From contig NZ_CP006704.1 in NCBI RefSeq assembly GCF_000739375.1, positions 5,270,001 to 5,334,000 of the forward strand: a DNA stretch of 64,000 bases. Reading direction: 5' to 3'. Position numbers and translations under genes: made by a program. The stretch comes from Comamonas testosteroni TK102 (GTDB lineage: Bacteria > Pseudomonadota > Gammaproteobacteria > Burkholderiales > Burkholderiaceae_C). Below the pieces are notes generated by a model that searched no databases, was not told the origin of the DNA, and was given only the letters and a program-made list of their open reading frames with translations. Below are positions 1 through 9,338 of this stretch, in pieces. The first letter of the stretch is position 1. Each line of letters opens with the position of its first letter.

Positions 1-2298
1 GAGGCCACGCGCAATGGGGCCGTGAGCCGCGACGGGCAGGGCGAGGCGGTACAGGGACTGGTGCTGGGCCTGCGCGGCGTGGATGCTCGCCGCCTGGTCG
101 ACGCCGTGCAGGCCAGACTCGACGAACTGGCGCCGCGCCTGCCCGAGGGAATGAGCACCCAGGTGTTCTACAACCGCGGCGAGCTGGTCTCGCGCGCCGC
201 TGGCACCGTCATGCGCGCCTTGGTCGAAGCCAGTGTGCTGGTGGTCGTCATCCTCTATCTGTTTCTCGGTGGCCTGCGTGCTGCGCTGGTGGTGGCGGCT
301 ACGCTTCCGCTGTCCATGCTGAGCACATTCTTGCTCATGCACTATGTGGGCCTGACAGCCAATCTGATGAGCCTGGGTGGTCTGGCGATTGCCTTGGGCA
401 TGTTGGTGGACGCCTCGGTGGTGGTGGTGGAGAACATTGAGACCGCACTGGCTCAGCGGCAGGAAGACGGATCTGCGGCAACAGCCGAGGACCGCTTCGC
501 CTTGATTCGGGATGCAGTGTCGGCCGTGTCGGCTCCCATGCTGGCGGGCGTTTCCATCATCGCCATTGTTTTCCTGCCGCTGCTGTCGCTGCAAGGCCTG
601 GAAGGCAAGCTGTTTGCGCCGGTTGCGCTGACCATCGTCCTGGCCCTGGGTGCTTCTGTACTCATTGCATTTACCGTCGTTCCGGCGCTGGCTTCATTGG
701 TATTGCGCTCACATGCCGACGATGCGCCCTGGCTGATGCGAAGGCTGGCAGGCGGCTTTGCGCGGATGCAGGCCTGGAGCCTCGCGCACCGAAGCACGGT
801 ACTCGGTCTCGCGGTAGCGACGCTCGCCGGCGCGGCGGCCCTGTATCTGTCCGTGGGGAAGACCTTCATGCCGACCATGGACGAAGGCGATCTCATCGTG
901 CAGTTGCAGAAAGCTCCGTCGATTTCGCTTCCCGCATCGCTGGATATGGATCAGCGCGTGCAGCAAGCGCTGCTCGAAGGCGTTCCGGAAATCCGCTCCA
1001 TCGTGGCGCGCACGGGCTCGGACGATCTGGGGCTGGACCCCATGGGTCTCAACGAGACCGACACCTTTCTGGTGCTCAAGCCTCGCGCCGAATGGCGCGG
1101 CAGCAAGGAGGACATCGCCGATTCCATCCGCCGCGTGATGGAGGGTTTTCCAGGCCTGATCTACGGCTTCACACAACCCATCGAGATGCGCGTATCCGAG
1201 ATGCTGACCGGTGCGCGCGGCGACGTGGCCATCAAGATCTTCGGCGCCGACCTGGCCAGGATAGACGCCGCCGCCCAGGCGATTGCGGCGCGCATGCGCA
1301 GCATCCCCGGCGCCTCCGAAGTGATTGCACCCAGCAACAGCGGCGTGCAATACCTGCAGGTCGTGCTCAATCGCGCAGCACTCGGTCAGTCCGGTTTCTC
1401 CGGTGATGCCCTGCAGGCCCAGCTACGTGCACTGGTAGAGGGCGAGCGTATCGGCATCGTGCCCGAAGGCATGGCGCGCACGCCGCTGCTGCTGCGTGGT
1501 CCAGCAGCGCTGCGGCAGTCACCGGAAGGCCTGACAAGCCTGCTGGTGACCGCACCCGACGGCACGGTCTGGCCAGTCACCTCTCTCGCGACACTCTCCC
1601 CTCAGGACGGTCCGGTACGTATCGACCATGAGGACGGAGCACGCTTTGCCGTGGTCCAGGTGAATGTCGAGGGGCGCGATCTCGCAGGCTTTGTACGCGA
1701 GGCCCAGGCCTTGGTGAATGCCGACCCCGACCTCAAGAATCTGCGCATTGTCTGGGGCGGCCAGTTCGAAAACCAGCAACGCGCGGCCGCACGTCTGGCC
1801 TTGGTCGTGCCTGTGGCGCTCTCGGCCATCTTCGTGTTACTGGTTCTCACCTTCCGTTCGACGCGACAAGCCTTGCTTGTCATCGCCAACATCCCGTTCG
1901 CGCTGGTGGGCGGCATGGCCGCTTTACGCCTTAGTGGCGAATATCTGTCGGTCCCCGCCTCCGTGGGCTTTATTGCACTGCTGGGCATTGCCGTGCTCAA
2001 CGGCGTAGTTCTGGTTTCACACTTCAACGCGCTGCTGTCATCGGGGATGGAACTGGCCCAGGCTGTACGCCAGGGCGTGCGTGACCGCCTGAGGCCGGTG
2101 CTGATGACGGCCTGCATCACGGCTTTGGGCATGGTCCCGCTGCTGCTGGCTACCGGTCCGGGCTCGGAAATCCAGCGCCCGCTGGCCGTGGTCGTGGCCG
2201 GGGGCCTGATCAGCTCCACGGCACTGACCCTGTTGCTGCTGCCCTTGCTGTTCGAACGCTTTGGCCTGGCACGCAGCGCCAAGGAGGTGCGCCCATGA
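1..2298 (+). CDS. Heavy-metal RND efflux pump, inner-membrane subunit (CzcA/CusA family), 5' end outside window
   Basis: Proton-driven exporter of the RND superfamily, which pumps metal ions from the periplasm or cytoplasm through a tripartite complex. The frame is open from base 1, and the first residues (NGAVSRDGQGEAVQGLVL) match the middle of a CzcA-type porter loop, so the GTG at 22 is not the real start. About 765 residues are visible of the usual 1,000-1,050. The TM4 relay segment GMLVDASVVVVENIE (bases about 397-441) keeps the Asp and Glu of the proton pathway. The residue that is the first Asp in CzcA proper is Ala here, which is closer to CusA-like members. A second TM cluster follows at 1800-2260. 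The stop overlaps the next start (ATGA), so the pair is translationally coupled. The metal substrate cannot be read from the sequence. Confidence 0.93.
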   Translation, partial: EATRNGAVSRDGQGEAVQGLVLGLRGVDARRLVDAVQARLDELAPRLPEGMSTQVFYNRGELVSRAAGTVMRALVEASVLVVVILYLFLGGLRAALVVAATLPLSMLSTFLLMHYVGLTANLMSLGGLAIALGMLVDASVVVVENIETALAQRQEDGSAATAEDRFALIRDAVSAVSAPMLAGVSIIAIVFLPLLSLQGLEGKLFAPVALTIVLALGASVLIAFTVVPALASLVLRSHADDAPWLMRRLAGGFARMQAWSLAHRSTVLGLAVATLAGAAALYLSVGKTFMPTMDEGDLIVQLQKAPSISLPASLDMDQRVQQALLEGVPEIRSIVARTGSDDLGLDPMGLNETDTFLVLKPRAEWRGSKEDIADSIRRVMEGFPGLIYGFTQPIEMRVSEMLTGARGDVAIKIFGADLARIDAAAQAIAARMRSIPGASEVIAPSNSGVQYLQVVLNRAALGQSGFSGDALQAQLRALVEGERIGIVPEGMARTPLLLRGPAALRQSPEGLTSLLVTAPDGTVWPVTSLATLSPQDGPVRIDHEDGARFAVVQVNVEGRDLAGFVREAQALVNADPDLKNLRIVWGGQFENQQRAAARLALVVPVALSAIFVLLVLTFRSTRQALLVIANIPFALVGGMAALRLSGEYLSVPASVGFIALLGIAVLNGVVLVSHFNALLSSGMELAQAVRQGVRDRLRPVLMTACITALGMVPLLLATGPGSEIQRPLAVVVAGGLISSTALTLLLLPLLFERFGLARSAKEVRP

Positions 2299-3608
2299 AT
2301 GCGGCAAACGCTTTGTGCCCAAGATCCCTAGGCAATTTCAATTTCCATTTCCCGGGTATGTCTATGAAGAACGCCCTGTTTCATGCCTGTGCCTGCGCTC
2401 TGCTGCTTGCGGGTGCGGCCCAGGCTCAGAGCTATCTGCCTGCCGAAGCCACCGTGCGCATGGCCGTGGACCAGTCACCGGCAGTGCAAGAGGCCGAGGC
2501 GGTAACACGCGCGGCCCGAGCCCGCGCCGACGGCCTGCGCACGGGATCACATGAAACCGTGGTGCGCGCCTCCGGCCAGCGCCGCTGGACGCATGACGGC
2601 TCAGGCCAGCGTTTTACCGAAGGCCAGATTGCCCTGGAGCGACCGCTGCGACTCTGGGGCAAGGCCGCTGTCGACGCCGAGCTGGCCGAGGCAACCCGGG
2701 CCACCGGCCTGCTGGCAGCGCAAGATGCCCGACACGAGACGGCACGCCAGTTGCTGGCCTTGTGGTTTTCGGCTCTGCGCGCGGCTCAGGCCCGCCAGGC
2801 GGCGCAGGACAATGCCGATGCTGCTGCAGAGTTGGCGCGCGTCACCGAGCGCCGCCTGCGCGCGGGCGATGCAGCCAGACTTGAAGCCGAGCTGGCTGCC
2901 GCCGAACAGGCCCGCATGCAGGCTGCGCTGGCCGCAGCAGAGGCCGCGCAGACCTCGGCGCGGGCCGAGCTCTGCGCACGCTTTCCCGACCTCTGCCCTC
3001 TGGCCCGCATTTCAATCGACGCAAGCGCGCTGCCCGCACTCCCGAGCGGATCGGAGGCTCAGCTGCGCTCACGCTACATAGAGCACAGCCATGAGCATCT
3101 GCTGGCCCTGTCCGAGGAGACTCTGGCGCTGCACCAGGCCCGCCGCACGGATCTCGAGCGCCACCCCGACCCCACGATCGGTGTGTTTGCCAGCAGCGAG
3201 CGCGGCGGTGCCGAGCGCATTGCAGGCCTCAGCATCAGTCTGCCACTGGGCTCCGCCTATCGGCAGTCCCAGGCTGCGGCAGCGCTGACCGATGCCGATG
3301 CAGCGCTGTCGCGTCGCCTGGCGGTAGCCAGACGCCTGGGTGCGGAGTTCGATGTGCTCTGGAGCCAGCTGAATGGCAGGCGTGCTGCCGCCGCGGCACA
3401 GGTCCGTGCGGCGACGCTCCAGCGCAGCGCGACCGACCGCGCAATGCGTGCCTATCGTGCCGGCGAGTCCGGCCTGGCCGAGCTGCTGGCTGCGCGCCGC
3501 GTGCTTGCCGACGCCGTGCTGGCCGAGCGCATGGCACGCGTGGACACGCTGGAGAGCGACAGCCGCCTGCGCCTGGACCTGCATGAGCTCTGGGACTTTG
3601 ACGATTGA
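2295..3608 (+). CDS. TolC-like outer-membrane efflux protein (CzcC/CusC role)
   Basis: Outer-membrane channel of the tripartite efflux system, 437 aa. A very good ribosome site, AAGGAGGTG, lies 6 nt before the ATG at 2295, and this ATG overlaps the stop of the RND gene. A signal peptide (KNALFHACACALLLAGAAQAQS) starts about 22 residues in, so the n-region is long; ATGs at 2358 and 2364 would give a normal signal but have no ribosome site. The body is Ala/Arg/Leu-rich and strongly alpha-helical, as in the periplasmic barrel of the outer-membrane efflux (OEP) family, with the two-fold repeat expected of that family (an E-x-A-x-x-A-rich half near residues 150-230 and another near 330-410). No membrane-fusion protein gene lies downstream, so it is presumably upstream of the window. 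Confidence 0.86.
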   Translation: MNAANALCPRSLGNFNFHFPGMSMKNALFHACACALLLAGAAQAQSYLPAEATVRMAVDQSPAVQEAEAVTRAARARADGLRTGSHETVVRASGQRRWTHDGSGQRFTEGQIALERPLRLWGKAAVDAELAEATRATGLLAAQDARHETARQLLALWFSALRAAQARQAAQDNADAAAELARVTERRLRAGDAARLEAELAAAEQARMQAALAAAEAAQTSARAELCARFPDLCPLARISIDASALPALPSGSEAQLRSRYIEHSHEHLLALSEETLALHQARRTDLERHPDPTIGVFASSERGGAERIAGLSISLPLGSAYRQSQAAAALTDADAALSRRLAVARRLGAEFDVLWSQLNGRRAAAAAQVRAATLQRSATDRAMRAYRAGESGLAELLAARRVLADAVLAERMARVDTLESDSRLRLDLHELWDFDD

Positions 3609-3814
3609 TGTCTCGCCAGGCAGTGCGGTGCCCGCACCTGTGGCTGCCGCTGCCGGCCGGGCCAGGAGCGAGAATATCGGCCCTGCCAATTGCGGCCGGC
3701 TCGTCCTGGCCAGCGCCGGAGCCAGGGAGCACTGATGACACCATGGATGAAGTCTTGCAAATCGAAGCCGGGCAATGAGACGCTGATAATGCGATGCAGC
3801 AAGAGGTCAACGCA

Positions 3815-5056
3815 ATGAGTCCCACCTACGGCAAACTGAAACCCATCGATTACGCACAAGCTTCCACGAGTTTTGCAATCAAGGATGGCCCGCTATCCGC
3901 CATTCAGAGCCCGGCGACCGAAGAGCTGATCAGCGCGGAGCGTTTCAGCGAATTCATCAATCACCTCTATGACGCGGCTTCCCTGCCGGAAGCCTGGGTG
4001 TCTTGCCTGGAAGTGATTCGCACGCATATGCGCAGCAATTTTGCCGTGCTGATCATCCGCCAGACCGAGGGCGACAATATCGGTTTGACGATCACCGCAT
4101 CCGGAGGACTCAAGGACTTGCTTACGCACGACGTCTACAGCGAGCACAGTCCGTTCCTTGGCATGCCCAAGGAGCAATTCAAGACCATTCCGGACCTGAT
4201 GTCCGAAAGCGAATGGCGCAGCAGCGTCTATTACAAGGACTGGTGCCGTGTGCACAATATTTTCCATGTGATGGCTGCCGATATCGTGACCACCGATGGC
4301 AGTGTCTACGGCCTGCGGATCACGCGTCCCGAGTCGGAACCCGCCTTCAGCCAGAGGGATCTGGATCTGGGGCGCATGATCATGCCGCATATCCGCCGTG
4401 CGCTGAACATGCATCTGGCGCTGCACCATGACCGCCAGGTCATGTCGCTGTACAGCAGCGTCACGGCGCGCCTGATGGTCGGTGTCGTCATCCTGGACCA
4501 GAATGCTCACTTGCTGGAAAGCAATCCTGCGGCCAAAGGCATTCTCGATGCTCAGGACGGCATCCGGATCTCCGGCGGCATGCTGGAGGCTGAATATGCG
4601 AGCGACAACCGCAAGCTCCAGCGCCTGATCAAGGATGCCTTGCTGTCCTCCCGGACATCGACCTCGGTCATGACCGAAGGCATCTCGATTGCGCGTCCTT
4701 CGGGTCAGCTCAACTGGGGGCTTGTCGTACAGAGCATTTCCTCGGATGAAAAAGCAGAGGCCAAGAGTCGTCCCTGCGTCGCGGTGTTCATGCGCAACAC
4801 CGATGGCAAGGCCGATCCGTCCGCGCATCTGGCCCAGCAGCTGTTTCAGCTCACGTCGGCGGAGACCGCGCTGGTGATCCAGCTGACCCATGGCCTGACG
4901 CTGGAGGAGGCCGCCAAAGCGCTGGGCATCCGCCTCAATACCGCAAGAGCTCACCTGCGCTCCATCTTCTCCAAGACCGGCGCCCGTCGCCAGAGCGAGC
5001 TGGTGCGCTTCTTTCTCAATAGCGCGGCCTGGCTGGGAAGCAAGAGCGGCACCTAG
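3815..5056 (+). CDS. LuxR-family transcriptional regulator with N-terminal sensory region
   Basis: Predicted DNA-binding regulator of 413 aa. The C-terminus (about residues 340-400) carries a LuxR-type helix-turn-helix: LTSAETALVIQLTHGLTLEEAAKALGIRLNTARAHLRSIFSKTG with its flanks. The first 330 residues look like an unassigned ligand or PAS-like sensing region. I chose ATG 3815 because AAGAGG lies 8 nt upstream; an in-frame ATG at 3794 has no such site. It stands alone, 200 bp after the efflux genes and convergent with the broken lysR gene. Control of the efflux operon is possible but not shown. The signal it senses is unknown. Confidence 0.8.
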   Translation: MSPTYGKLKPIDYAQASTSFAIKDGPLSAIQSPATEELISAERFSEFINHLYDAASLPEAWVSCLEVIRTHMRSNFAVLIIRQTEGDNIGLTITASGGLKDLLTHDVYSEHSPFLGMPKEQFKTIPDLMSESEWRSSVYYKDWCRVHNIFHVMAADIVTTDGSVYGLRITRPESEPAFSQRDLDLGRMIMPHIRRALNMHLALHHDRQVMSLYSSVTARLMVGVVILDQNAHLLESNPAAKGILDAQDGIRISGGMLEAEYASDNRKLQRLIKDALLSSRTSTSVMTEGISIARPSGQLNWGLVVQSISSDEKAEAKSRPCVAVFMRNTDGKADPSAHLAQQLFQLTSAETALVIQLTHGLTLEEAAKALGIRLNTARAHLRSIFSKTGARRQSELVRFFLNSAAWLGSKSGT

Positions 5057-5134
5057 CCCTCGCGCAGCAGCCGCGCCCCAGGCCTTGTGCAGCCCGCCCT
5101 CATCGCCCTGGAGCAGCGGGACAGGCAAGGTTCC

Positions 5135-6079
5135 TCAGCGATCTGCGGGCCGCCAGGGCGCTGCCGCAAAGGCCTCGGTCATCCATGGCTTGAACGCCTT
5201 CATGGCGCCCGTGTTGTACTGCCCCGATGGGCGCACCAGGTAGATGCCGCCGGCTTCCCCCAATGTCCATTGCGGCAATATGCGGACGAGCTCTCCGGCA
5301 TGGATGGAGGGCACGAGGTGCCAGTCGCTGCCGGCGATGATGCCCACACCTTTGAGGGCTGCATGAAGCAGCGCTTCATTGTCGTTGCTGAGCATGGAAC
5401 CGCTGACGCGCACCGATTCGACCACCCTGGCTGAGCGCCTGCCTGCGGGCCTGACGAGCCGCCATTGCGGAAAATCCAGCAGACCGGTGTAGCCCAGACA
5501 GTTGTGACGGGCGAGATCCTCGGGTCTGCGGGGTGCTTCGTGGCGCTCGAGATAGCGGGCGGATGCACACAGAAGACGGTACTGCTAGCACAGTCGCGCG
5601 GCCACCAGCCGGCTGTCCGACAGATGGCCGATGCGTATGGCGGCATCAAAACGCTCTCCCACGAGGTCCACGATGCGGTCGCTGTACTCCACTTCGAGCA
5701 CGACCTCCGGATAGGCCAGGGAAAATTCGGCCAGCATGGGACTGATCCAGCGCCGCCCCATCGACGCGGGTATGGACAGGCGCAGGCGTCCTCGCGTTTC
5801 CTGAGCTCCCTGCGCCGCTTCCTGCTCCGCCTCCCGAATCAGGTGGCTGGCCTGACTCACCTTCTCGACCAGCCGCAGGCCTTCGCTGGTGAAATGCAGC
5901 TGGCGCGTGGTGCGCTCCACCAGCCGCACACCCAGTCTTCGCTCGAGCGCCTGCATGCGCTTGGAGAGCACCGAAGGATGACGCCCGAGAGACCGTCCCG
6001 CGGCGGCAAATGAACCCTGCTCTGCCAGTGCGAGCAGCGTGGCGAGCTCGTCCGTGCGCTGACTGTCGAGTATGTGCAT
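5135..6079 (-). pseudogene. LysR-family regulator gene interrupted by one in-frame TAG
   Basis: Read through a single stop, this frame gives a normal-length (314-codon) LysR regulator. The HTH is at residues 5-65 (LATLLALAEQGSFAAAGRSL...SVLSKRMQALE) and the effector domain continues to the end. The TAG is at 5587-5585, just after VAARLC. Beyond it the same frame continues without shift as QYRLLCASARYLERH, a hallmark LysR stretch, and ends with WMTEAFAAAPWRPADR. No base is missing, so one substitution (for example CAG or TGG to TAG) explains the break. The gene lies 15 bp behind the oxidoreductase gene on the same strand and probably regulated it. It could still make a 164-residue DNA-binding fragment. 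Confidence 0.85.
5585..5587 (-). other. In-frame amber codon splitting the lysR gene
   Basis: The plus strand shows CTA at 5585-5587, that is TAG on the coding strand. The upstream part (6079-5588) and downstream part (5584-5138) share one frame. A sequencing error is the alternative to a true mutation. Confidence 0.85.
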
Positions 6080-6094
6080 GGTGTCTGTGGCGAT

Positions 6095-7069
6095 TCAGGG
6101 AGTGAGGATGATCGATCCTTGCGAGCGGCCTTGCTCCAGGTCCGCGTGCGCCGCAGCGGCATCCTTGAGCGCGTAGCTTTTCCAGACGTGGGGCCTGAGT
6201 ATGCCGGCGGCGATGGCATCCAGCACGTCCTGCGCGCGGCTCTGGTACTCCTCTATCGTTGCCGTATGTGCGGCCAGCGAAGGGCGGGTCAGAAACAGCG
6301 AACCCTTGGCATTGAGCACTCCCGGCTCGACGGCCGGCGGCAAGCCCGAGGTGGCGCCAAACGACACCATCAGCCCTCTGGGCCGCAGGCAGTCCAGCGA
6401 AGCGGAGAAAGTGTCTTTTCCGATGGGGTCGTAGACCACGTCCACCTTTTGCCCCTGCGTGGCCTGCATCACCTGGGATGGCAGCGACTGCGCGTCGAAG
6501 ACAAACACCTGGTCGCAGCCTGCCGCCTTGGCGCGCTCCACGCTGGCCGGCTTGGAGACGACGCCCAGTACCTGGGCTCCCAGGTGCTTTGCCCAGGCGC
6601 ACATCAGCTGCCCCAGCGCCCCCGCAGCGCCATAGATCAGCACGCGGCTGCCCTGCTTCACCTGGCCGGTGGTCTTGAGCAGATACTGGGCCGTGATGCC
6701 CTTGAACAGGACCGACGCAGCAGCGTCATCCCCGAGTGCGTCCGGAAGCCTGACCAGGCGACCGGCAGGGAACAGGCGCGCACTGGCATAGGCACCCAGC
6801 GGACCGGTGGCGTAGCCGACCCGATCCCCCACCTTCAGGCCCGGGACTCCCGCACCCACTGCGGCCACGCTCCCCGCACCCTCCAGACCCAATCCCGAAG
6901 GCAATGCAATCGGGACCAGGCCCTTGCGCTGGCTGACATCCAGAGGATTGACACCGATGGCAGTCTGCTCGAGCAGAACCTCGCCCGGCCCCGGCGACGG
7001 CAGATCCAGCGTTTCGAGCTGCATCACTTCGGGCGCACCTGCGTTGTAGATTCGAATGGCGAGGGCCAT
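6095..7069 (-). CDS. NADPH:quinone oxidoreductase-like enzyme (zinc-free MDR family)
   Basis: Cytosolic medium-chain dehydrogenase/reductase of 324 aa, the usual QOR length. The N-terminal GroES-like domain has GLEGAGSVAAVGAGVPGLKVGDRV. The Rossmann domain has the nucleotide motif YGAAGALGQLMCAWAKHLGA, which in this family suits NADPH. The Cys/His zinc ligands of alcohol dehydrogenases are absent. The reaction is probably reduction of a quinone or enone; the exact substrate is unknown. The gene is followed after 15 bp by the broken lysR gene. A perfect 9-bp inverted repeat about 65 bp upstream could be its operator. Confidence 0.85.
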   Translation of the reverse strand: MALAIRIYNAGAPEVMQLETLDLPSPGPGEVLLEQTAIGVNPLDVSQRKGLVPIALPSGLGLEGAGSVAAVGAGVPGLKVGDRVGYATGPLGAYASARLFPAGRLVRLPDALGDDAAASVLFKGITAQYLLKTTGQVKQGSRVLIYGAAGALGQLMCAWAKHLGAQVLGVVSKPASVERAKAAGCDQVFVFDAQSLPSQVMQATQGQKVDVVYDPIGKDTFSASLDCLRPRGLMVSFGATSGLPPAVEPGVLNAKGSLFLTRPSLAAHTATIEEYQSRAQDVLDAIAAGILRPHVWKSYALKDAAAAHADLEQGRSQGSIILTP

Positions 7070-7462
7070 GGCTTTTCCTTGGGAATGATGAAGAAACCAT
7101 CGTATTCATGCCATCTGCGTGCATCAACATGAGCGCATGCACATGATAAGTGCATGCGATGCAGCAATATCTGCATGCTGACATGCACCAGGGCCGACAG
7201 CCAGAATCAGGCACTCTTGGCCCATCGCCAGCCGCGAGGCGACGTCGCGGCCTGCCTGAACAAGAGCGCCGAGCCCGCGTCCATCCATGAAGGTCTGCAT
7301 GCCAGGCCCGCGCAGGCACAGACTGTTGCGGCAGCAAAGGCAGCCAGAAATACATCGACTTGCAGCACCGCTCGCTCCGGAGCCGATGAAGCACGATACG
7401 CCACAATAATCCTTGTCCGTCAGACGCTTGAAGCGCCAGAAATTTACAGGAACGCTTGATCG
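7070..7462. other. Divergent intergenic region between oxidoreductase and DUF2164 genes
   Basis: These 393 bp contain the inverted repeat at 7134-7158 and must hold the two divergent promoters. No clear sigma-70 pair, RNA gene or convincing small coding frame is visible. Confidence 0.5.
7134..7158. promoter_or_regulatory. Perfect inverted repeat upstream of the oxidoreductase gene
   Basis: CGCATGCAC and GTGCATGCG are separated by 7 nt (ATGATAA), and further GCATG/CATGC words stand up to 7186. The site is 65-90 bp upstream of the oxidoreductase start and fits a dimeric regulator. It is not linked to a known operator. Confidence 0.45.
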
Positions 7463-7729
7463 ATGAGCATAGAACTCCCCAAACACGCACAGCAGCAGGC
7501 CATTGCCTCCATAGAACGCTATTTCCGCGAAAACATGGACGAGCCCATAGGCAATATGCAATCCGGTGCCCTGCTGAATTTCTTTCTCGCGGAAATAGGC
7601 CCCAGCATCTACAACCGTGCCGTGGCCGATGTGCAGGAGAACCTGCAGGCCAGGCTGCAGGAGCTGGACTATGAGGTGGGCAAGGAAGAATTCAGCTACT
7701 GGACGGCCAAGCGCGCTGGCAGGCGCTGA
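7463..7729 (+). CDS. DUF2164 family protein
   Basis: Small acidic protein of 88 aa. It matches what I know of the DUF2164 family: a start like ELPKHAQQQAIASIERYFRENMDEPIGNMQSGALLNFF, then a conserved GPSIYNRAVADVQENLQARLQELDYEV. There is no signal peptide or membrane segment. The function of the family is unknown. It is followed after 1 nt by another small ORF and then sbcDC, all on the same strand, so co-transcription with the nuclease genes is likely. Confidence 0.82.
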   Translation: MSIELPKHAQQQAIASIERYFRENMDEPIGNMQSGALLNFFLAEIGPSIYNRAVADVQENLQARLQELDYEVGKEEFSYWTAKRAGRR

Positions 7730-7730
7730 G

Positions 7731-8009
7731 ATGATGCCCGCCCGGCGCCTGCAGGCAGCTCTGCGGCCAGACCAGCCGCCTCCGCCTGCGGCGACGCTGG
7801 TGGCGCTGGCCCAGGCACTCAGGGATGAAGGCATGACCCAGGCCGCGCTCTACCGCCTTTTTCAGGCCGAGCATGCGCGCTCGGACCTCGACGAACCGCG
7901 CCTGGAAGCTCTGGCCGAGACCATGGATCTGATCTGGGGTGGCGGCTGGGCCAAAGGCCATGCCTTGTTCGAACAAGAGCTGTCGCAAGAACGGCTGGAC
8001 AGCGAATAA
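7731..8009 (+). CDS. Small hypothetical protein upstream of sbcD
   Basis: A 92-residue protein beginning MMPARRLQAALRPDQPPPP. The central part is predicted helical (ATLVALAQALRDEGMTQAALYRLFQAEHARSD) and the end is acidic. I do not recognise the family. The ATG starts one base after the DUF2164 stop, which suggests coupled translation, and the gene ends 48 bp before sbcD. Coding is supported by this packing and normal codon use. It is soluble by composition, with no signal or membrane helix. Confidence 0.65.
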   Translation: MMPARRLQAALRPDQPPPPAATLVALAQALRDEGMTQAALYRLFQAEHARSDLDEPRLEALAETMDLIWGGGWAKGHALFEQELSQERLDSE

Positions 8010-8057
8010 GAAGGCGCCTGCGCCCGCCAGCCGGCCCGGCTGGCATACCATCGCCGC

Positions 8058-9338
8058 ATGCGTCTTCTCCACACCTCCGACTGGCACCTGGGCCAGCACT
8101 TCATGGGCCGCAGCCGCCAGGCCGAACATCAGGCCCTGATTGACTGGTTGCTGCAGCAGGTACAGGCCCATCAGGTCGACGCCGTGCTGATTGCCGGCGA
8201 TGTGTTCGACACCGGCGCACCGGCCAGCTATGCGCGCGAACTCTACAACCAGCTGATTGCGCGGCTGCACCAGGCCGGTGTGGGCCTGCTGATTCTGGGC
8301 GGCAACCATGACTCGGTCAGCGTGCTCGACGAAAGCCGCGATCTGCTGCGCCATCTGGGCACACAGGTGATTGCCTCCACCGGCGCTCCGCAGCAGCATG
8401 CCGTCACCCTGCCACTACGCGGTCCAGATGCACGCCGCTCAGACCCACACGGTGCAAGCCAGCCCGGCTGCATTGTCTGCGCCCTGCCCTTTATCCGCGC
8501 CCGCGACGTGCAGCAAAGCCAGGCCGGTCAAAGCGCGCAGGACAAGCAGCTGGCCTTGCAGACCGCCATTCAGTCCACCTATCGACAGGTGTATGAAGCG
8601 GCCCTGGACCTGCAGCAAAAGCTGCAAGCCACGCTGGGCCGCAAGCTGCCCATCATCGCCACCGGCCATCTGACCACCGTGGGCGCCAGCAGCAACGAGT
8701 CGGTGCGCGAGATCTATGTGGGCTCGCTCGAAGCCTTTCCCACCAATGCTTTCCCGCCCGCCGACTACATTGCGCTGGGCCATATCCACCAGCCGCAAAA
8801 AGTGGGCGGCATGGAACATATCCGCTACAGCGGCTCGCCGATTGCGCTGGGCTTTGACGAAGCGCGCCAGACCAAGCAGGTATTGCTGGTCGAGCTGAAC
8901 GAAAGCGGCTTGCAGGGCGTAACGTCTCTGCCCGTTCCGGTGTCCCAAGCAATGGCCGCGCTGCGCTGTACCCTGGCCGATCTGCCAAACGCACTGAAAC
9001 AAATAGCCGCTGACGCAGACCCCAAGCGCGCCACCTGGCTGGATATCACGATTGAAGAGGATGACTATCTGGCCGACCTGCCCGCCCGTGTGCAGGCCCT
9101 GGTCGAGGAGTTGCCCGTGCAGGTGCTGCGCATCAAGCGCCAGCGCGGCAATAGCGCACCGCAGTTGCAAAGCGCAGCCATGGAGTCGCTGGACGAGCTG
9201 ACCCCGCAGGACGTGTTTGCCCGCCGCCTGGCACTGGAGACACTGGAGCCGCCGCTGCAGCAGGCGCTGACCGAGCGCTATCGCAGCGTGGTCGAATCCC
9301 TGAGCCACCCTGAGAACCTCCCCGGGAGCGCCGCATGA
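8058..9338 (+). CDS. sbcD: Exonuclease subunit SbcD (Mre11 homolog)
   Basis: Nuclease subunit of the SbcCD complex, which opens hairpins and degrades protein-blocked DNA ends. The protein has 426 aa. The calcineurin-like metallophosphoesterase motifs appear in order: HTSDWHLGQ (residues 4-12), GDVFD (about 48-52), GGNHDS (about 80-85), then a GH and GHIH motif near 200 and 240 that complete the two-metal site. The C-terminal capping region follows. Its stop overlaps the sbcC start by 4 nt (ATGA), the usual coupled arrangement. Confidence 0.95.
   Translation: MRLLHTSDWHLGQHFMGRSRQAEHQALIDWLLQQVQAHQVDAVLIAGDVFDTGAPASYARELYNQLIARLHQAGVGLLILGGNHDSVSVLDESRDLLRHLGTQVIASTGAPQQHAVTLPLRGPDARRSDPHGASQPGCIVCALPFIRARDVQQSQAGQSAQDKQLALQTAIQSTYRQVYEAALDLQQKLQATLGRKLPIIATGHLTTVGASSNESVREIYVGSLEAFPTNAFPPADYIALGHIHQPQKVGGMEHIRYSGSPIALGFDEARQTKQVLLVELNESGLQGVTSLPVPVSQAMAALRCTLADLPNALKQIAADADPKRATWLDITIEEDDYLADLPARVQALVEELPVQVLRIKRQRGNSAPQLQSAAMESLDELTPQDVFARRLALETLEPPLQQALTERYRSVVESLSHPENLPGSAA

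Noticed and set aside
2358..2360. ATG 2358 as the start of the TolC-like gene
   Set aside because: It gives a neater signal peptide but lacks a ribosome site, while ATG 2295 has AAGGAGGTG at a good distance and overlaps the upstream stop.
3609..3793. Hairpin-rich stretch as a terminator of the efflux operon
   Set aside because: GC-rich complementary words exist, but without a T-run or a compact stem I cannot call a terminator.
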